From Mariprofundaceae bacterium (GTDB lineage Bacteria > Pseudomonadota > Zetaproteobacteria > Mariprofundales > Mariprofundaceae), in contig WFOJ01000033.1 in the NCBI GenBank assembly GCA_015488125.1, forward strand, positions 1-8,127: a DNA stretch of 8,127 nt, written 5' to 3'. Made by a program: the position numbers and the translations under genes. Below the pieces are notes generated by a model. The model was not told where the DNA came from. It saw only the letters and a list, made by a program, of their open reading frames with translations, and did not search any database. Shown here piece after piece: positions 1-6,639 of the stretch (positions are counted from its first letter, which is position 1; each line of letters opens with the position of its first letter).

Positions 1-392
1 ACATCGCGTTTGGTCGCCCCGATGATGATCGGATCATCAGAACGCTGGCGATAGTATTGAAACATGCTCTTGCCTTCGTCAATAGCACGCTGACTGCTGG
101 AATCAATAAGGAAAATCGTTCCCAGCGCACCACGGGAAAGAATTTTCCACATAAAGTTAAAGCGTGACTGACCGGGCGTGCCAAACAAATGCACATCCAG
201 CGTGTCATCCACATGCAGGATGCCAAAATCCAGCCCTACCGTGGTCATTCCCTTGAATTGCGCAAGTATATCCGTGGCCTGCACATCTTTCCCTGAAGAC
301 TGCTCATCGCTGATATGACGAATCAGCGTAGTTTTACCGGCATTGAAAGGCCCTGTAATGAGAATCTTGGCGATTTCTTTTTTACTGGACAT
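1..392 (-). CDS. MglA/COG2229-type small Ras-like GTPase (C-terminus cut by window edge)
   Basis: This is the N-terminal 130 residues of a small GTPase; the rest lies beyond base 1. The P-loop (G1) is GPFNAGKT at residues 14-21. A threonine pair at 50-51 followed by VGLDFG fits the G2/switch I region. G3 is FGTPGQ at about 70-75, and TKRD at 127-130 sits at the G4 position where NKxD is usual. Having TPGQ rather than DxxG at G3 is the known hallmark of the MglA and COG2229 families, which act as molecular switches in polarity, gliding and type IV pilus control together with roadblock or PATAN-like partners. The ATG overlaps the stop of the upstream gene by one base (TAATG), so the two are almost certainly co-transcribed and translationally coupled. 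The family call is firm; the cellular role is inferred. Confidence 0.88.
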   Translation of the reverse strand, partial: MSSKKEIAKILITGPFNAGKTTLIRHISDEQSSGKDVQATDILAQFKGMTTVGLDFGILHVDDTLDVHLFGTPGQSRFNFMWKILSRGALGTIFLIDSSSQRAIDEGKSMFQYYRQRSDDPIIIGATKRD

Positions 393-1027
393 TATGATGT
401 TCCTATACGTTTAATGCGTTGAAAAATGCGGCTGACAACACTGTGCACTTCCCCACCTGACTGCCGCCTGTTCACAGAAGCTGGTTGACGCGCCTTCATC
501 AGGCCGCACACATAAGCCAGCAACGCTACTTTTAGTCGAACCTGGAGCGTTTCGTAGTTACTAACGCCAGAAAAAAAGGCCGCAGGCGCAAATGATGCGT
601 TGGCTAGCGACTGGCGGTGCAACAAGCTGGCGCAAATTTCAAAATGGTAATCATCAAAATGTACGGACAAATTCTCCACTTCTACAGCGGGTAATTTACT
701 CAACATTGCCTGTAACTGCTGTGCGTATGCTTCCGTCCACACAACCGATTTTTCCAGTACAGAAGCCAGTTGCTCTGTTATCACCTGATCGCTGCTTTCA
801 TGACGACCTGATGCCAATGATTCCCAATGTACCCTTTGTATCGGTTGGGAAAAGAAATGTTGCAAGGTCTTCAGTTCCACACCATTAGCCAGCTTTCCGT
901 CAACAAAAGGAATACGACCAGCAAAACCAAGGCAGGTGATGAAAGCAAGCGTCCCTGTTGCCTCGCCAAGCACTGTTTTGCGAAATAGCGTATAATGACT
1001 GAAGCTTATACGATCGGTATCACTCAC
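392..1027 (-). CDS. Conserved protein coupled to the small GTPase; possible PATAN/DUF4388-like N-terminus
   Basis: A 211-residue soluble protein without signal peptide or membrane segment, and not recognised with certainty. Residues about 12-70 run as ATGTLAF, then GRIPFVDGKLANG, then an aliphatic/aromatic stretch ending in HW. This resembles the G-T-L ... G-x-I-x-F-x-x-G-x-L pattern of PATAN/DUF4388 domains, which often accompany MglA-like GTPases; this is pattern matching only. The middle (about 75-125) is probably helical. The C-terminal 25 residues are rich in Arg and Lys. The start is GTG at 1027. An AGGA lies about 12 bases upstream, rather far, and no in-frame ATG occurs before the middle of the protein. 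The stop overlaps the GTPase start by one base. The gene is divergent from the metallophosphoesterase gene. A GTPase regulator or adaptor is the natural guess. Confidence 0.7.
   Translation of the reverse strand: MSDTDRISFSHYTLFRKTVLGEATGTLAFITCLGFAGRIPFVDGKLANGVELKTLQHFFSQPIQRVHWESLASGRHESSDQVITEQLASVLEKSVVWTEAYAQQLQAMLSKLPAVEVENLSVHFDDYHFEICASLLHRQSLANASFAPAAFFSGVSNYETLQVRLKVALLAYVCGLMKARQPASVNRRQSGGEVHSVVSRIFQRIKRIGTS
991..996 (+). promoter_or_regulatory. Candidate -10 element for the plus-strand kinase-like/metallophosphoesterase gene
   Basis: A perfect TATAAT occurs here, inside the 5' end of the divergent minus-strand gene. No good -35 hexamer is found 16-18 bases upstream (AAGCAC is at the expected place) and there is no extended -10 TG. 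A transcript starting near 1003 would have a leader of about 140 bases to the ATG at 1145. It is a candidate only; the hexamer can arise by chance. Confidence 0.25.
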
Positions 1028-1144
1028 CTGTCAGTATCATCCTGTATGATGTATTCATATCAATACCTGCCTTCCCCTCTCCTGGCTAACCAATCAATTC
1101 CCTTCTTCTTTGAAAAACAGCGCGGAAACCTTAGCCTGCTGGCA

Positions 1145-2770
1145 ATGAAAAGCAATCTTCTCACCAGCGACGAATTAAACCACGCCAAATATCCGGACGA
1201 CGGCCATGGCCTGGTCATTATCGGGGCAACTGGTGGCTTCGCCGTCGATGAGACAAGCATCGTTAACGTATTGAAAAAACAGCGTCAAGAGCTTGGCCGA
1301 GAAGGTGACTTTATTGGTAAATCAACCACCTGCATGATGATGGATGAAAATCACGTTATCAAACTTCATCAGCAGACTTCATTCACTGACAGCCGGGTAG
1401 CCTTAAGGTGGGCAGAGCTACGATTACAAAAAGAGCAACGCATGGGCCTTTACCACCCGTCACGAACCTGGTTTATCACCCGTACTGGTGAGCAATGGCA
1501 AGCAGGCAATATCACCATTCGCCTACAGCCATTTCATCATCTCTTTGAAGATCGCTCACTAACAGCAAAACAAGCGCTGCCGTGGATTCTTCAGATTTGT
1601 CAAAAATACCTGGCACATGCAGCCAGTTACGAAGAACGACTGGACGAAGGCTTATCAAATTTTGGCTTGCATGACGGACGATTATACTACCTTGATGATG
1701 ATATTTTTGCCTGGGATCATTTTCACGCCTTCAGCGCCTTGCTGGCAGGCTGGTTCCGCCGTTACAGCAGGCACTGGTTTCATGCACAAGCAAGCAGCAT
1801 ACTGGGGCACGAACTTCGCCGCATGCTCTATCAATATTTTAACACCGATAATGGTGTTGATGCGCCTTATGTGATCGCCGAACAAATCAAGAGTATGTTT
1901 TTTCCCGGGGGCGAAATTCAGGAGGCCGCCGATGCTTTCCGGCAGGCTCTGCTAAATCGCAGCCCGGCAGGCGTATCGGAGCCACAGGAAAATGCGGAAA
2001 CACTTGTCCACTATTTTGACGAAGACGAGCCGATCGCCATTCTGGCAGACATCCATGCCAATTTGCCAGCACTGGAGGCGGTGATCCAGCGTATTCAAAA
2101 CATGGGTATTCGCCGCATACTGGCCCTGGGTGATATTGTGGGTTATGGGCCACATCCGGCAGCCTGCATTGAACTACTGCAAAGCCTGGGGATACGCTCC
2201 ATTCGCGGCAATCACGATCATGCCATTGGCTCAGGGCAGGCGGTGCGCAGCATGAGTTCTTCCTCATCCTGGGTGGCAGAATGGACGCAGGATCATATTA
2301 CCGATGCACAGCGGGATTACTTGCTGCAACTGCCCACCCGCTTATCTCATCGACCGTGGATGGCGGTTCACGGCGCGCCTGTTGACCCCACATTTTTCAA
2401 TGCTTATGTGTACGATCGAACGGCAGAAAAAAACCTTCAGTGGCTGATGGATGAAGGCTATCGTTTCTGCCTGCACGGTCACAGCCATATTCAAGCCGTG
2501 TACAGTATGCGGTGGGGTGGCATCATGCAAAAAATCAGGGACGTGGAAGAAGTGGATCTTTCCACCTCAGCAACAGCCGACCTGATCTGCCCCGGTGCTG
2601 TCGGTCAACCCCGTGGCGGCGATTGCCGGGCAGCTTTCGCCGTGCTGCACCCGTTGCAACAGCGCCTGCAGTTGTTTCGCGAAACCTATAATATCAATCA
2701 CACCATTCAGGATATGATCATCCACGGCTTTCCCGAACAACTCATCAATCGCTTGCGTGACGGCATATAA
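1145..2770 (+). CDS. Two-domain protein: kinase-like N-terminal region plus calcineurin-like metallophosphoesterase
   Basis: 541 residues from ATG 1145. The C-terminal half carries the complete metallophosphoesterase signature: ADIHAN (D302, H304), GDIVGYGP (D330), GNHDH (N356, H357, D358), VHGAP (H409) and LHGHSH (H446, H448). These residues bind the two metal ions in this superfamily, so phosphoesterase activity is likely. The N-terminal half looks like a divergent protein-kinase fold: FIGKSTT at about 56-62 like a glycine-rich loop, VIKLH with K73 like the ATP-binding lysine, then LSNFG and YYLDDDIF at about 170-188, recalling the catalytic Asn and metal-binding Asp of kinase/phosphotransferase folds. 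No canonical HRD or DFG is seen. The open frame extends upstream to 995 (also ATGs at 1046 and 1049), but those starts overlap or abut the divergent gene and have no ribosome site. 1145 leaves room for promoters, though its own Shine-Dalgarno is also weak. The gene converges with the M48 peptidase gene. Confidence 0.85.
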   Translation: MKSNLLTSDELNHAKYPDDGHGLVIIGATGGFAVDETSIVNVLKKQRQELGREGDFIGKSTTCMMMDENHVIKLHQQTSFTDSRVALRWAELRLQKEQRMGLYHPSRTWFITRTGEQWQAGNITIRLQPFHHLFEDRSLTAKQALPWILQICQKYLAHAASYEERLDEGLSNFGLHDGRLYYLDDDIFAWDHFHAFSALLAGWFRRYSRHWFHAQASSILGHELRRMLYQYFNTDNGVDAPYVIAEQIKSMFFPGGEIQEAADAFRQALLNRSPAGVSEPQENAETLVHYFDEDEPIAILADIHANLPALEAVIQRIQNMGIRRILALGDIVGYGPHPAACIELLQSLGIRSIRGNHDHAIGSGQAVRSMSSSSSWVAEWTQDHITDAQRDYLLQLPTRLSHRPWMAVHGAPVDPTFFNAYVYDRTAEKNLQWLMDEGYRFCLHGHSHIQAVYSMRWGGIMQKIRDVEEVDLSTSATADLICPGAVGQPRGGDCRAAFAVLHPLQQRLQLFRETYNINHTIQDMIIHGFPEQLINRLRDGI

Positions 2771-2786
2771 GGCACGGGCATTATTA

Positions 2787-4025
2787 CTATTCCGTCAGCG
2801 CCGCTATGCGTACCGGTGCGGGTGGGTGCGAATCATGCCAGGCAGAATACCAGGGATCCGGTGTCAATGTGGCTGCGTTATCACGGTAAAGTTTAACAAG
2901 CGCATCCATCAGGGCGTTTGCGCTGCTATGCCTGACCGCATAACGATCAGCCTCGAATTCGTGACGACGGGAAAAATAATGACTCAATGGCGGCAGCCAA
3001 AACGTCAGCACCGGCAACACCAGTATAAACAACAGTAGGGCCATGGCATCAGATGCTTGCTCAACACCCAGCCCCTGATAAAACCAGGACTGATCGGCAA
3101 GCCAGCCAAGCAGGGCAAAGCCCAGCAGTGAAAACACAGACATGGCGATCATGCGCTGGCGAACATGGCCGTGATGAAAATGGCCCAGCTCATGCGCCAG
3201 CACGGCCTCCATTTCTTCCAGCGTCAGCTTTTCCAGCAGGGTATCAAAAAAGACGATGCGTTTGTTGTTGCCAAAACCGGTGAAATAGGCGTTACCATGC
3301 GCTGAGCGCCGCGAGCCATCCATCACAAACAAGCCGTCACAGGTAAAGCCACAGCGTTCCAGCAAAGCTTCGATGCGCTGCCTCTTCTCACCCTCAGGCA
3401 ATGGCTCGAAGCGATTAAACAAGGGCGCAATCCAGTTGGGGAAGGCCCACATCATCAACAGCGAAAATCCCGTCCAGACAGCCCAGCCATACAGCCACCA
3501 CCATGACCCGGCCCGCGCCATCAACCACAACAACAGCAGCAGCAGTGGCGCGCCAATGATCAATAGTAACAGCCATTGTTTGAACTGATCGGCAAGAAAC
3601 AATCCAGGCGTGCTTTTGTTAAAGCCAAAGCGCGCTTCCAGACCAAAGGTTTTCCAGGCCTCCAGCGGCATACTCAGCAATCCGGCAAGGGAAAAAAACA
3701 ACAGCATGGTCACCGTGCCACTGATCAATGGTGACAACTGCCATTGACGCACCCATTCATCCAGAGTATTCAGACCTCCCCCCAGCGTCCACAGCAACAA
3801 CACAATCACACCCCACCATTGCGCATAACGACCGTAAGCAAGCTTGGCCAGGGTGTAGTCAGCAGCTTTCTGATGGGCGGCCAGATCAATGACAGACGCA
3901 AAACGCTCAGGTACATGATCGCGGTGACTGGTCACGCTGGCTGCCTGCCGACGATCCAGCCACCACTGCACGGCACCATCGGCAACAACGCTGGCAAGAA
4001 ATACCATCGTCCATAGCGTCATCAT
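2787..4025 (-). CDS. M48 family membrane zinc metallopeptidase (Ste24/CAAX protease type)
   Basis: 412 residues with about seven hydrophobic membrane segments (roughly 3-20, 70-88, 103-120, 150-170, 178-196, 293-312, 328-346). The zinc site is AHELGHFHHGH, with H278 and H282 as ligands and E279 as catalytic base. The third ligand is E358 in HEFEADRYA. PNWIAPLFNRFEPL (about 196-209), HGNAYFTGFG (243-252) and RIVFFDTLLEKL before the HExxH are typical of the Ste24 branch rather than the shorter HtpX. Such enzymes cleave substrates at or in the inner membrane; bacterial substrates are mostly unknown and may include misfolded membrane proteins. Of two adjacent ATGs (4025 and 4022), 4025 has the ideal AAGGAGG spacing. 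The gene lies 129 bases after the lipoprotein pair in the same direction. Its 3' end faces the metallophosphoesterase gene across 16 bases with no visible terminator. Confidence 0.95.
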   Translation of the reverse strand: MMTLWTMVFLASVVADGAVQWWLDRRQAASVTSHRDHVPERFASVIDLAAHQKAADYTLAKLAYGRYAQWWGVIVLLLWTLGGGLNTLDEWVRQWQLSPLISGTVTMLLFFSLAGLLSMPLEAWKTFGLEARFGFNKSTPGLFLADQFKQWLLLLIIGAPLLLLLLWLMARAGSWWWLYGWAVWTGFSLLMMWAFPNWIAPLFNRFEPLPEGEKRQRIEALLERCGFTCDGLFVMDGSRRSAHGNAYFTGFGNNKRIVFFDTLLEKLTLEEMEAVLAHELGHFHHGHVRQRMIAMSVFSLLGFALLGWLADQSWFYQGLGVEQASDAMALLLFILVLPVLTFWLPPLSHYFSRRHEFEADRYAVRHSSANALMDALVKLYRDNAATLTPDPWYSAWHDSHPPAPVRIAALTE

Positions 4026-4031
4026 CTACCG

Positions 4032-4038
4032 CCTCCTT
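4032..4038 (-). promoter_or_regulatory. Shine-Dalgarno of the M48 peptidase gene
   Basis: AAGGAGG on the minus strand sits six bases before the first of two tandem ATG codons. It settles the start at 4025 and predicts efficient translation. Confidence 0.8.
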
Positions 4039-4154
4039 CGCCTTCGGGCTGCACCTCACCTGCAAGCCTTGTACTGCGAGGATGAACGGATAAAAGCACA
4101 TTCAAGCGCTGTATTCCAAGCACGCACAGCGGTGACTGCATGCTCAAACACAAT

Positions 4155-4550
4155 TCAGGATGCATGATCGCTAGGCAGACGTTGAAATACCCGATCAACA
4201 ACTATTTCTTTTTTTTCGTCATAAAAGCCCAATACAAGACGATCCGCTGCCGCGTCATAGTTGACTTTCGCCGGACGCGCCCAACGATCACCAAAACTTA
4301 ACACCACACCATCAGTCACAGCTTCAAGGTGCGTTAACAGCTTCAGTGGCGGATCATTTTCGGGCAGTATCACCTTGACAGTTTCATCTTCATAGAAAGT
4401 CAATCTGTTTGCAGCTATGCCCTCTTCCTGCCACTGACCCTGTAACTGTTGCAACAAGGTTTCTGGTACCACCAATTGTGTCTGCTGCAAACAGCCAGAC
4501 AGTAACACAGCCACCAACAAGATCATTAAGCACTGTTTCGGCTTATACAT
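4155..4550 (-). CDS. Small lipoprotein, possibly a lipocalin-like beta protein
   Basis: 131 residues. The signal peptide has Lys residues (YKPK), a hydrophobic core and the lipobox LLSGC, with the lipidated cysteine at residue 20. The +2 residue is Leu rather than Asp, so sorting to the outer membrane is expected in a Gram-negative cell. The mature part alternates short strands and turns, with a GQWQ near its start, LTFYEDETVKV, VVLSFGDRWARPAKVNYD and a closing DRVFQRL. This layout suggests a small beta-barrel or lipocalin-like fold, by appearance only. An ATG four codons upstream (4562) overlaps the previous stop as ATGA, but the ATG at 4550 has GAGG six bases ahead and gives the more typical signal peptide. 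Either start keeps the protein coupled to the gene before it. Function unknown. Confidence 0.75.
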   Translation of the reverse strand: MYKPKQCLMILLVAVLLSGCLQQTQLVVPETLLQQLQGQWQEEGIAANRLTFYEDETVKVILPENDPPLKLLTHLEAVTDGVVLSFGDRWARPAKVNYDAAADRLVLGFYDEKKEIVVDRVFQRLPSDHAS

Positions 4551-4556
4551 AAGACA

Positions 4557-4560
4557 CCTC
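4557..4560 (-). promoter_or_regulatory. Ribosome binding site favouring the inner start of the second lipoprotein
   Basis: GAGG overlaps the stop of the preceding lipoprotein gene and lies six bases before the ATG at 4550. The outer ATG at 4562 has only a distant GGA about a dozen bases upstream. This supports the shorter protein and a reinitiation-type coupling. Confidence 0.5.
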
Positions 4561-4960
4561 ATCGTTCAAGCATATGTCCAACAATCAATAAATTCTTTTG
4601 ATTTAGTTGCTGGTAAAGGGTAAGCGTTTCACGAAGCTGGCCCTTTTCAAAACGTAGCCGATAACGATATATATAAAAATCGCCGGAAAACCTGGCATCC
4701 AGCTGACTGGAAATTTTCGATGCCTGCAATAATGTCCCCAGTTTCTTCTGGTACTGCCTGAGTTTCTGCGCCCAGGATTTCCTGCCTTTGGCAGCAAGAA
4801 ATGCCGAGTCATAAAAATTCAGCATGGTATCAAAATCGTTTGCCTGCCAGGCCTGGTGAAAAGCATCGACCTGTTGTTGAGCCCGATTTCCCCCGGTCGG
4901 TGTGGTACAACCAGACAGCAGCAACGCAGCCAATATTATTCCCATCATCAATCGCTTCAT
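4559..4960 (-). CDS. Small lipoprotein with NTF2/SnoaL-like appearance
   Basis: 133 residues with a clear type II signal: MKRL, a hydrophobic run, and LLSGC with the lipidated cysteine at 18. Thr at +2 predicts the outer membrane. The mature sequence begins with VDAFHQAWQANDFDTMLNFYD, the helix pattern typical of NTF2-like (SnoaL/DUF4440-type) domains: a conserved Trp, a short xxND, then a Tyr/Asp-containing strand start. A basic helix (KSWAQKLRQYQKKLG) and strands such as FYIYRYRLRFEKG follow, as in that fold. Domain membership is inferred from pattern only. CAGGTG stands six bases before the ATG. Its end overlaps the next lipoprotein gene, so the two likely form one transcript and act together at the envelope. 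It starts just after the rplQ terminator, so its promoter must lie in or near that terminator, or it depends on read-through. Confidence 0.8.
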   Translation of the reverse strand: MKRLMMGIILAALLLSGCTTPTGGNRAQQQVDAFHQAWQANDFDTMLNFYDSAFLAAKGRKSWAQKLRQYQKKLGTLLQASKISSQLDARFSGDFYIYRYRLRFEKGQLRETLTLYQQLNQKNLLIVGHMLER

Positions 4961-4975
4961 TACACACCTGCATAG

Positions 4976-5010
4976 TCAAAAAAAAAGCCGCACTATAAAA
5001 GCACGGCTTT
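4976..5010 (-). terminator. Intrinsic terminator after rplQ
   Basis: On the minus strand, AAAGCCGTGC (5010-5001) pairs with GTGCGGCTTT (4993-4984): ten pairs including two G-U wobbles, a seven-base loop TTTTATA, and then a run of nine T (4986-4978). It lies 18 bases after the rplQ stop and marks the end of the ribosomal operon. On the plus strand the hairpin lacks a T run, so it looks one-directional. Confidence 0.88.
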
Positions 5011-5028
5011 CAAAAAAAGCAAATTTCG

Positions 5029-5406
5029 TTATTCCATCAAGGTGACTTCTGAGCCCTCAACCAATTCGATAACAGCCATGGGGGCAGCATCGCCAACCCG
5101 AAACCCTGTTTTGGTGATCCGTGTGTAACCACCCTGGCGATCCTGGAAGGCCGGTGCTACATCACAAAACAGACGATCAACAACACGGCGATGGCGTAAT
5201 TTCGCCAACGCCTGCCGACGTGCATGCAAATCACCACGCTTGCCAAGCGTAATCATCTTTTCGAGGTAAGGACGAACAGCACGAGCCTTCGACTCCGTTG
5301 TTTTGATGCGACCATGCATGATGACTTCAGCGGCAAGGTTTGCCAACAATGCGCGACGATGACCAGTCGGACGACCAAGTGCGCCACGGTGTTTACGGTG
5401 TCTCAT
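5029..5406 (-). CDS. rplQ: 50S ribosomal protein L17
   Basis: 125 residues, close to the usual length. The family signature is clear: MRHRKHR at the start, GRPTGHRRALLANLA, RIKTTESKARAVRPYLEKMITLGKRGD, then DRQGGYTRITKTGFRVGDAAPMAVIELVE. L17 sits near the peptide exit tunnel of the large subunit. The GDLHARRQAL segment and the DAAPMA ending differ from the Escherichia type (GDNAPMA, no LHARRQAL) and recall L17 of other phyla. AAGGG lies about eight bases before the ATG. It is the last gene of the alpha operon, separated from rpoA by an unusually long 144 bases and followed by a strong terminator. Confidence 0.96.
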   Translation of the reverse strand: MRHRKHRGALGRPTGHRRALLANLAAEVIMHGRIKTTESKARAVRPYLEKMITLGKRGDLHARRQALAKLRHRRVVDRLFCDVAPAFQDRQGGYTRITKTGFRVGDAAPMAVIELVEGSEVTLME

Positions 5407-5550
5407 TCTACATTCCCTTCACAGAGAGGCGACCGCCTCCCGCATTATTCTTTAGCTTTACTTGCGAACAGAAATATGACTTCCGTGCAAGTGTTTATTC
5501 AAATGGTTGCAACGCAAAAACTTCGCCACAACAACGCCACTATAGATCGC
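5407..5550 (-). promoter_or_regulatory. Long rpoA-rplQ spacer with a hairpin before the rplQ ribosome site
   Basis: The spacer is 144 bases with no gene. At 5439-5426 a GC-rich hairpin reads GAGGC, loop GGTC, GCCTC on the minus strand. It ends six bases before the AAGGG of rplQ (5419-5415). There is no T run after it, so it is not a terminator. It may protect the mRNA end or affect rplQ translation. A weak promoter-like pair (TTGAAT, 18 bases, CATATT) also lies in the spacer but is too poor to call. Confidence 0.4.
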
Positions 5551-6522
5551 TTAATTTGCAGTCTCTACCGGCGGTTCCCAGTCTCCCAAATCCATTCCCA
5601 AAGAAAGACCAATGCCAGCAAGCACTTCCTTGATTTCAGTCAGGGACTTGCGGCCAAAGTTTGGTGTGCGCAGCATCTCCGCTTCAGTGCGCTGAACCAG
5701 ATCACAGACGAGGAAAATATCATCGCTTTTCAGACAGTTCAAGGAGCGCACAGACAAATCAAGATGATCAATCGGCTGACTGAGAATATCATCAATCGCA
5801 ACTTCCTCTTCCTGTTCTTCAGCAACCCCTTCGCTAACTTCAAGCTCAGCAAACACTTGCAATTGATCCTGAATAATACGTGCAGCATCGCTCACAGCGA
5901 CTTCAGGAGCAATCGTACCATTGGTTTCAACGTCAAGAATCAGCTTGTCATAGTTTGTTTTTTGCCCCACGCGAGCGCTATCAACGCGGACGGAAACGCG
6001 ACGCATGGGTGAGTATGAAGCATCAAGCAACAAGAACCCAAGGGGACGGTCTTCATCATTTCGCTCGGCGACCGGATCATAGCCCACACCGTTTTCGACA
6101 ATAGCCTCAAAACTGAATGTGGCATCCTGATTCAGATGTGCAATCACCAGTTCCGGATTCAGAATACGGATGCCCGCAGGACACTGAATATCGGCAGCGG
6201 TGATAACGGAAGGCCCCTGGGCCTGAAGTGAAATCACACCCTTGCCACTTTCGTTCTCGATCAAAATATCAAGTTCCTTAAGCGTGAGCATGATATCCAT
6301 CACATCCTCACGCACGCCCTTGATGGTGTCAAACTCATGTTGCACATCTGCAAACTTCACCGATGTCACCGCACCACCGACAATGGAAGACAGCAGCATG
6401 CGCCGTATTGCATTGCCGAGCGAGGTACCGTAACCGCGCTCCAATGGCTCAAACGTGATCTTGGCATGACGACCTGGAACAATCTCTTCTATCTGAATAG
6501 AACGAGGCTTGATTAAATCCAT
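5551..6522 (-). CDS. rpoA: DNA-directed RNA polymerase subunit alpha
   Basis: 323 residues, typical length. The N-terminal domain has FEPLERGYGTSLGNAIRRMLLSS at about 24-46, which drives alpha dimerisation and core assembly, and RPLGFLLLDASYSPMRRV at about 159-176. An acidic linker (EEQEEE, about 235-240) precedes the C-terminal domain. That domain has LSVRSLNCLK at 256-265, where R259 corresponds to the UP-element-binding Arg265 of the Escherichia protein, and TPNFGRKSLTEIKEVLAGIGLSLGM (about 286-310). All residues expected for DNA binding appear present, so UP elements and activator contacts should work. GAGG lies six bases before the ATG and AAGGA directly abuts it. The gene follows rpsD after a 117-base spacer holding a terminator-like hairpin. 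Overall the sequence reads as proteobacterial. Confidence 0.97.
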   Translation of the reverse strand: MDLIKPRSIQIEEIVPGRHAKITFEPLERGYGTSLGNAIRRMLLSSIVGGAVTSVKFADVQHEFDTIKGVREDVMDIMLTLKELDILIENESGKGVISLQAQGPSVITAADIQCPAGIRILNPELVIAHLNQDATFSFEAIVENGVGYDPVAERNDEDRPLGFLLLDASYSPMRRVSVRVDSARVGQKTNYDKLILDVETNGTIAPEVAVSDAARIIQDQLQVFAELEVSEGVAEEQEEEVAIDDILSQPIDHLDLSVRSLNCLKSDDIFLVCDLVQRTEAEMLRTPNFGRKSLTEIKEVLAGIGLSLGMDLGDWEPPVETAN

Positions 6523-6587
6523 TCCTTACCTCAAATAAAGCGATGACAGCAGGATGCGTCAAACACCCCACATTCTGCCGCTAACAG

Positions 6588-6624
6588 CAAAAGAAAATTA
6601 AGCCGGGGATTTTCATCACCCGGC
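6588..6624 (-). terminator. Terminator-like or attenuator hairpin between rpsD and rpoA
   Basis: On the minus strand GCCGGG (6624-6619) pairs with CCCGGC (6607-6602). Inside, after one bulged T, GAT pairs with ATC around a GAAA tetraloop (6614-6611). The sequence after the stem is TTAATTTTCTTTT. This has the shape of an intrinsic terminator, but with an interrupted T tract. It could lower rpoA/rplQ expression relative to the ribosomal genes, or be an mRNA-processing site. Full termination is unlikely unless rpoA has its own promoter. Confidence 0.55.
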
Positions 6625-6639
6625 CCGAATACCGACGAA

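Noticed and set aside
592..888. Plus-strand open frame of 98 codons opposite the 211-residue gene
   Set aside because: It lies entirely antisense to a gene coupled to the GTPase and has no recognisable features.
2771..2786. Search for a bidirectional terminator between the converging genes
   Set aside because: The 16-base gap has no inverted repeat or T run.
3525..3545. Short CAACAG/CAGCAG-like simple repeat
   Set aside because: It encodes the leucine-rich run of a membrane segment in the M48 peptidase, so coding explains it.
3907..4101. Minus-strand frame overlapping the start of the M48 gene
   Set aside because: No ribosome site or family likeness; the M48 start has an ideal Shine-Dalgarno in another frame.
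4107..4131. CGCTGT/ACAGCG inverted repeat in the 129-base lipoprotein-peptidase spacer
   Set aside because: Six pairs with a 13-base loop and no T run; could be chance, so not called a terminator.
5224..6012. Plus-strand open frame of 262 codons across rplQ, the spacer and rpoA
   Set aside because: It is antisense to two certain genes, has no ribosome site or recognisable domain, and its composition is that of reversed coding DNA.
6534..6562. Promoter-like TTGACG, 17 bases, TTTATT before rpoA
   Set aside because: The predicted transcription start would fall in the rpoA ribosome site, leaving almost no leader; kept only as a note under the hairpin finding.
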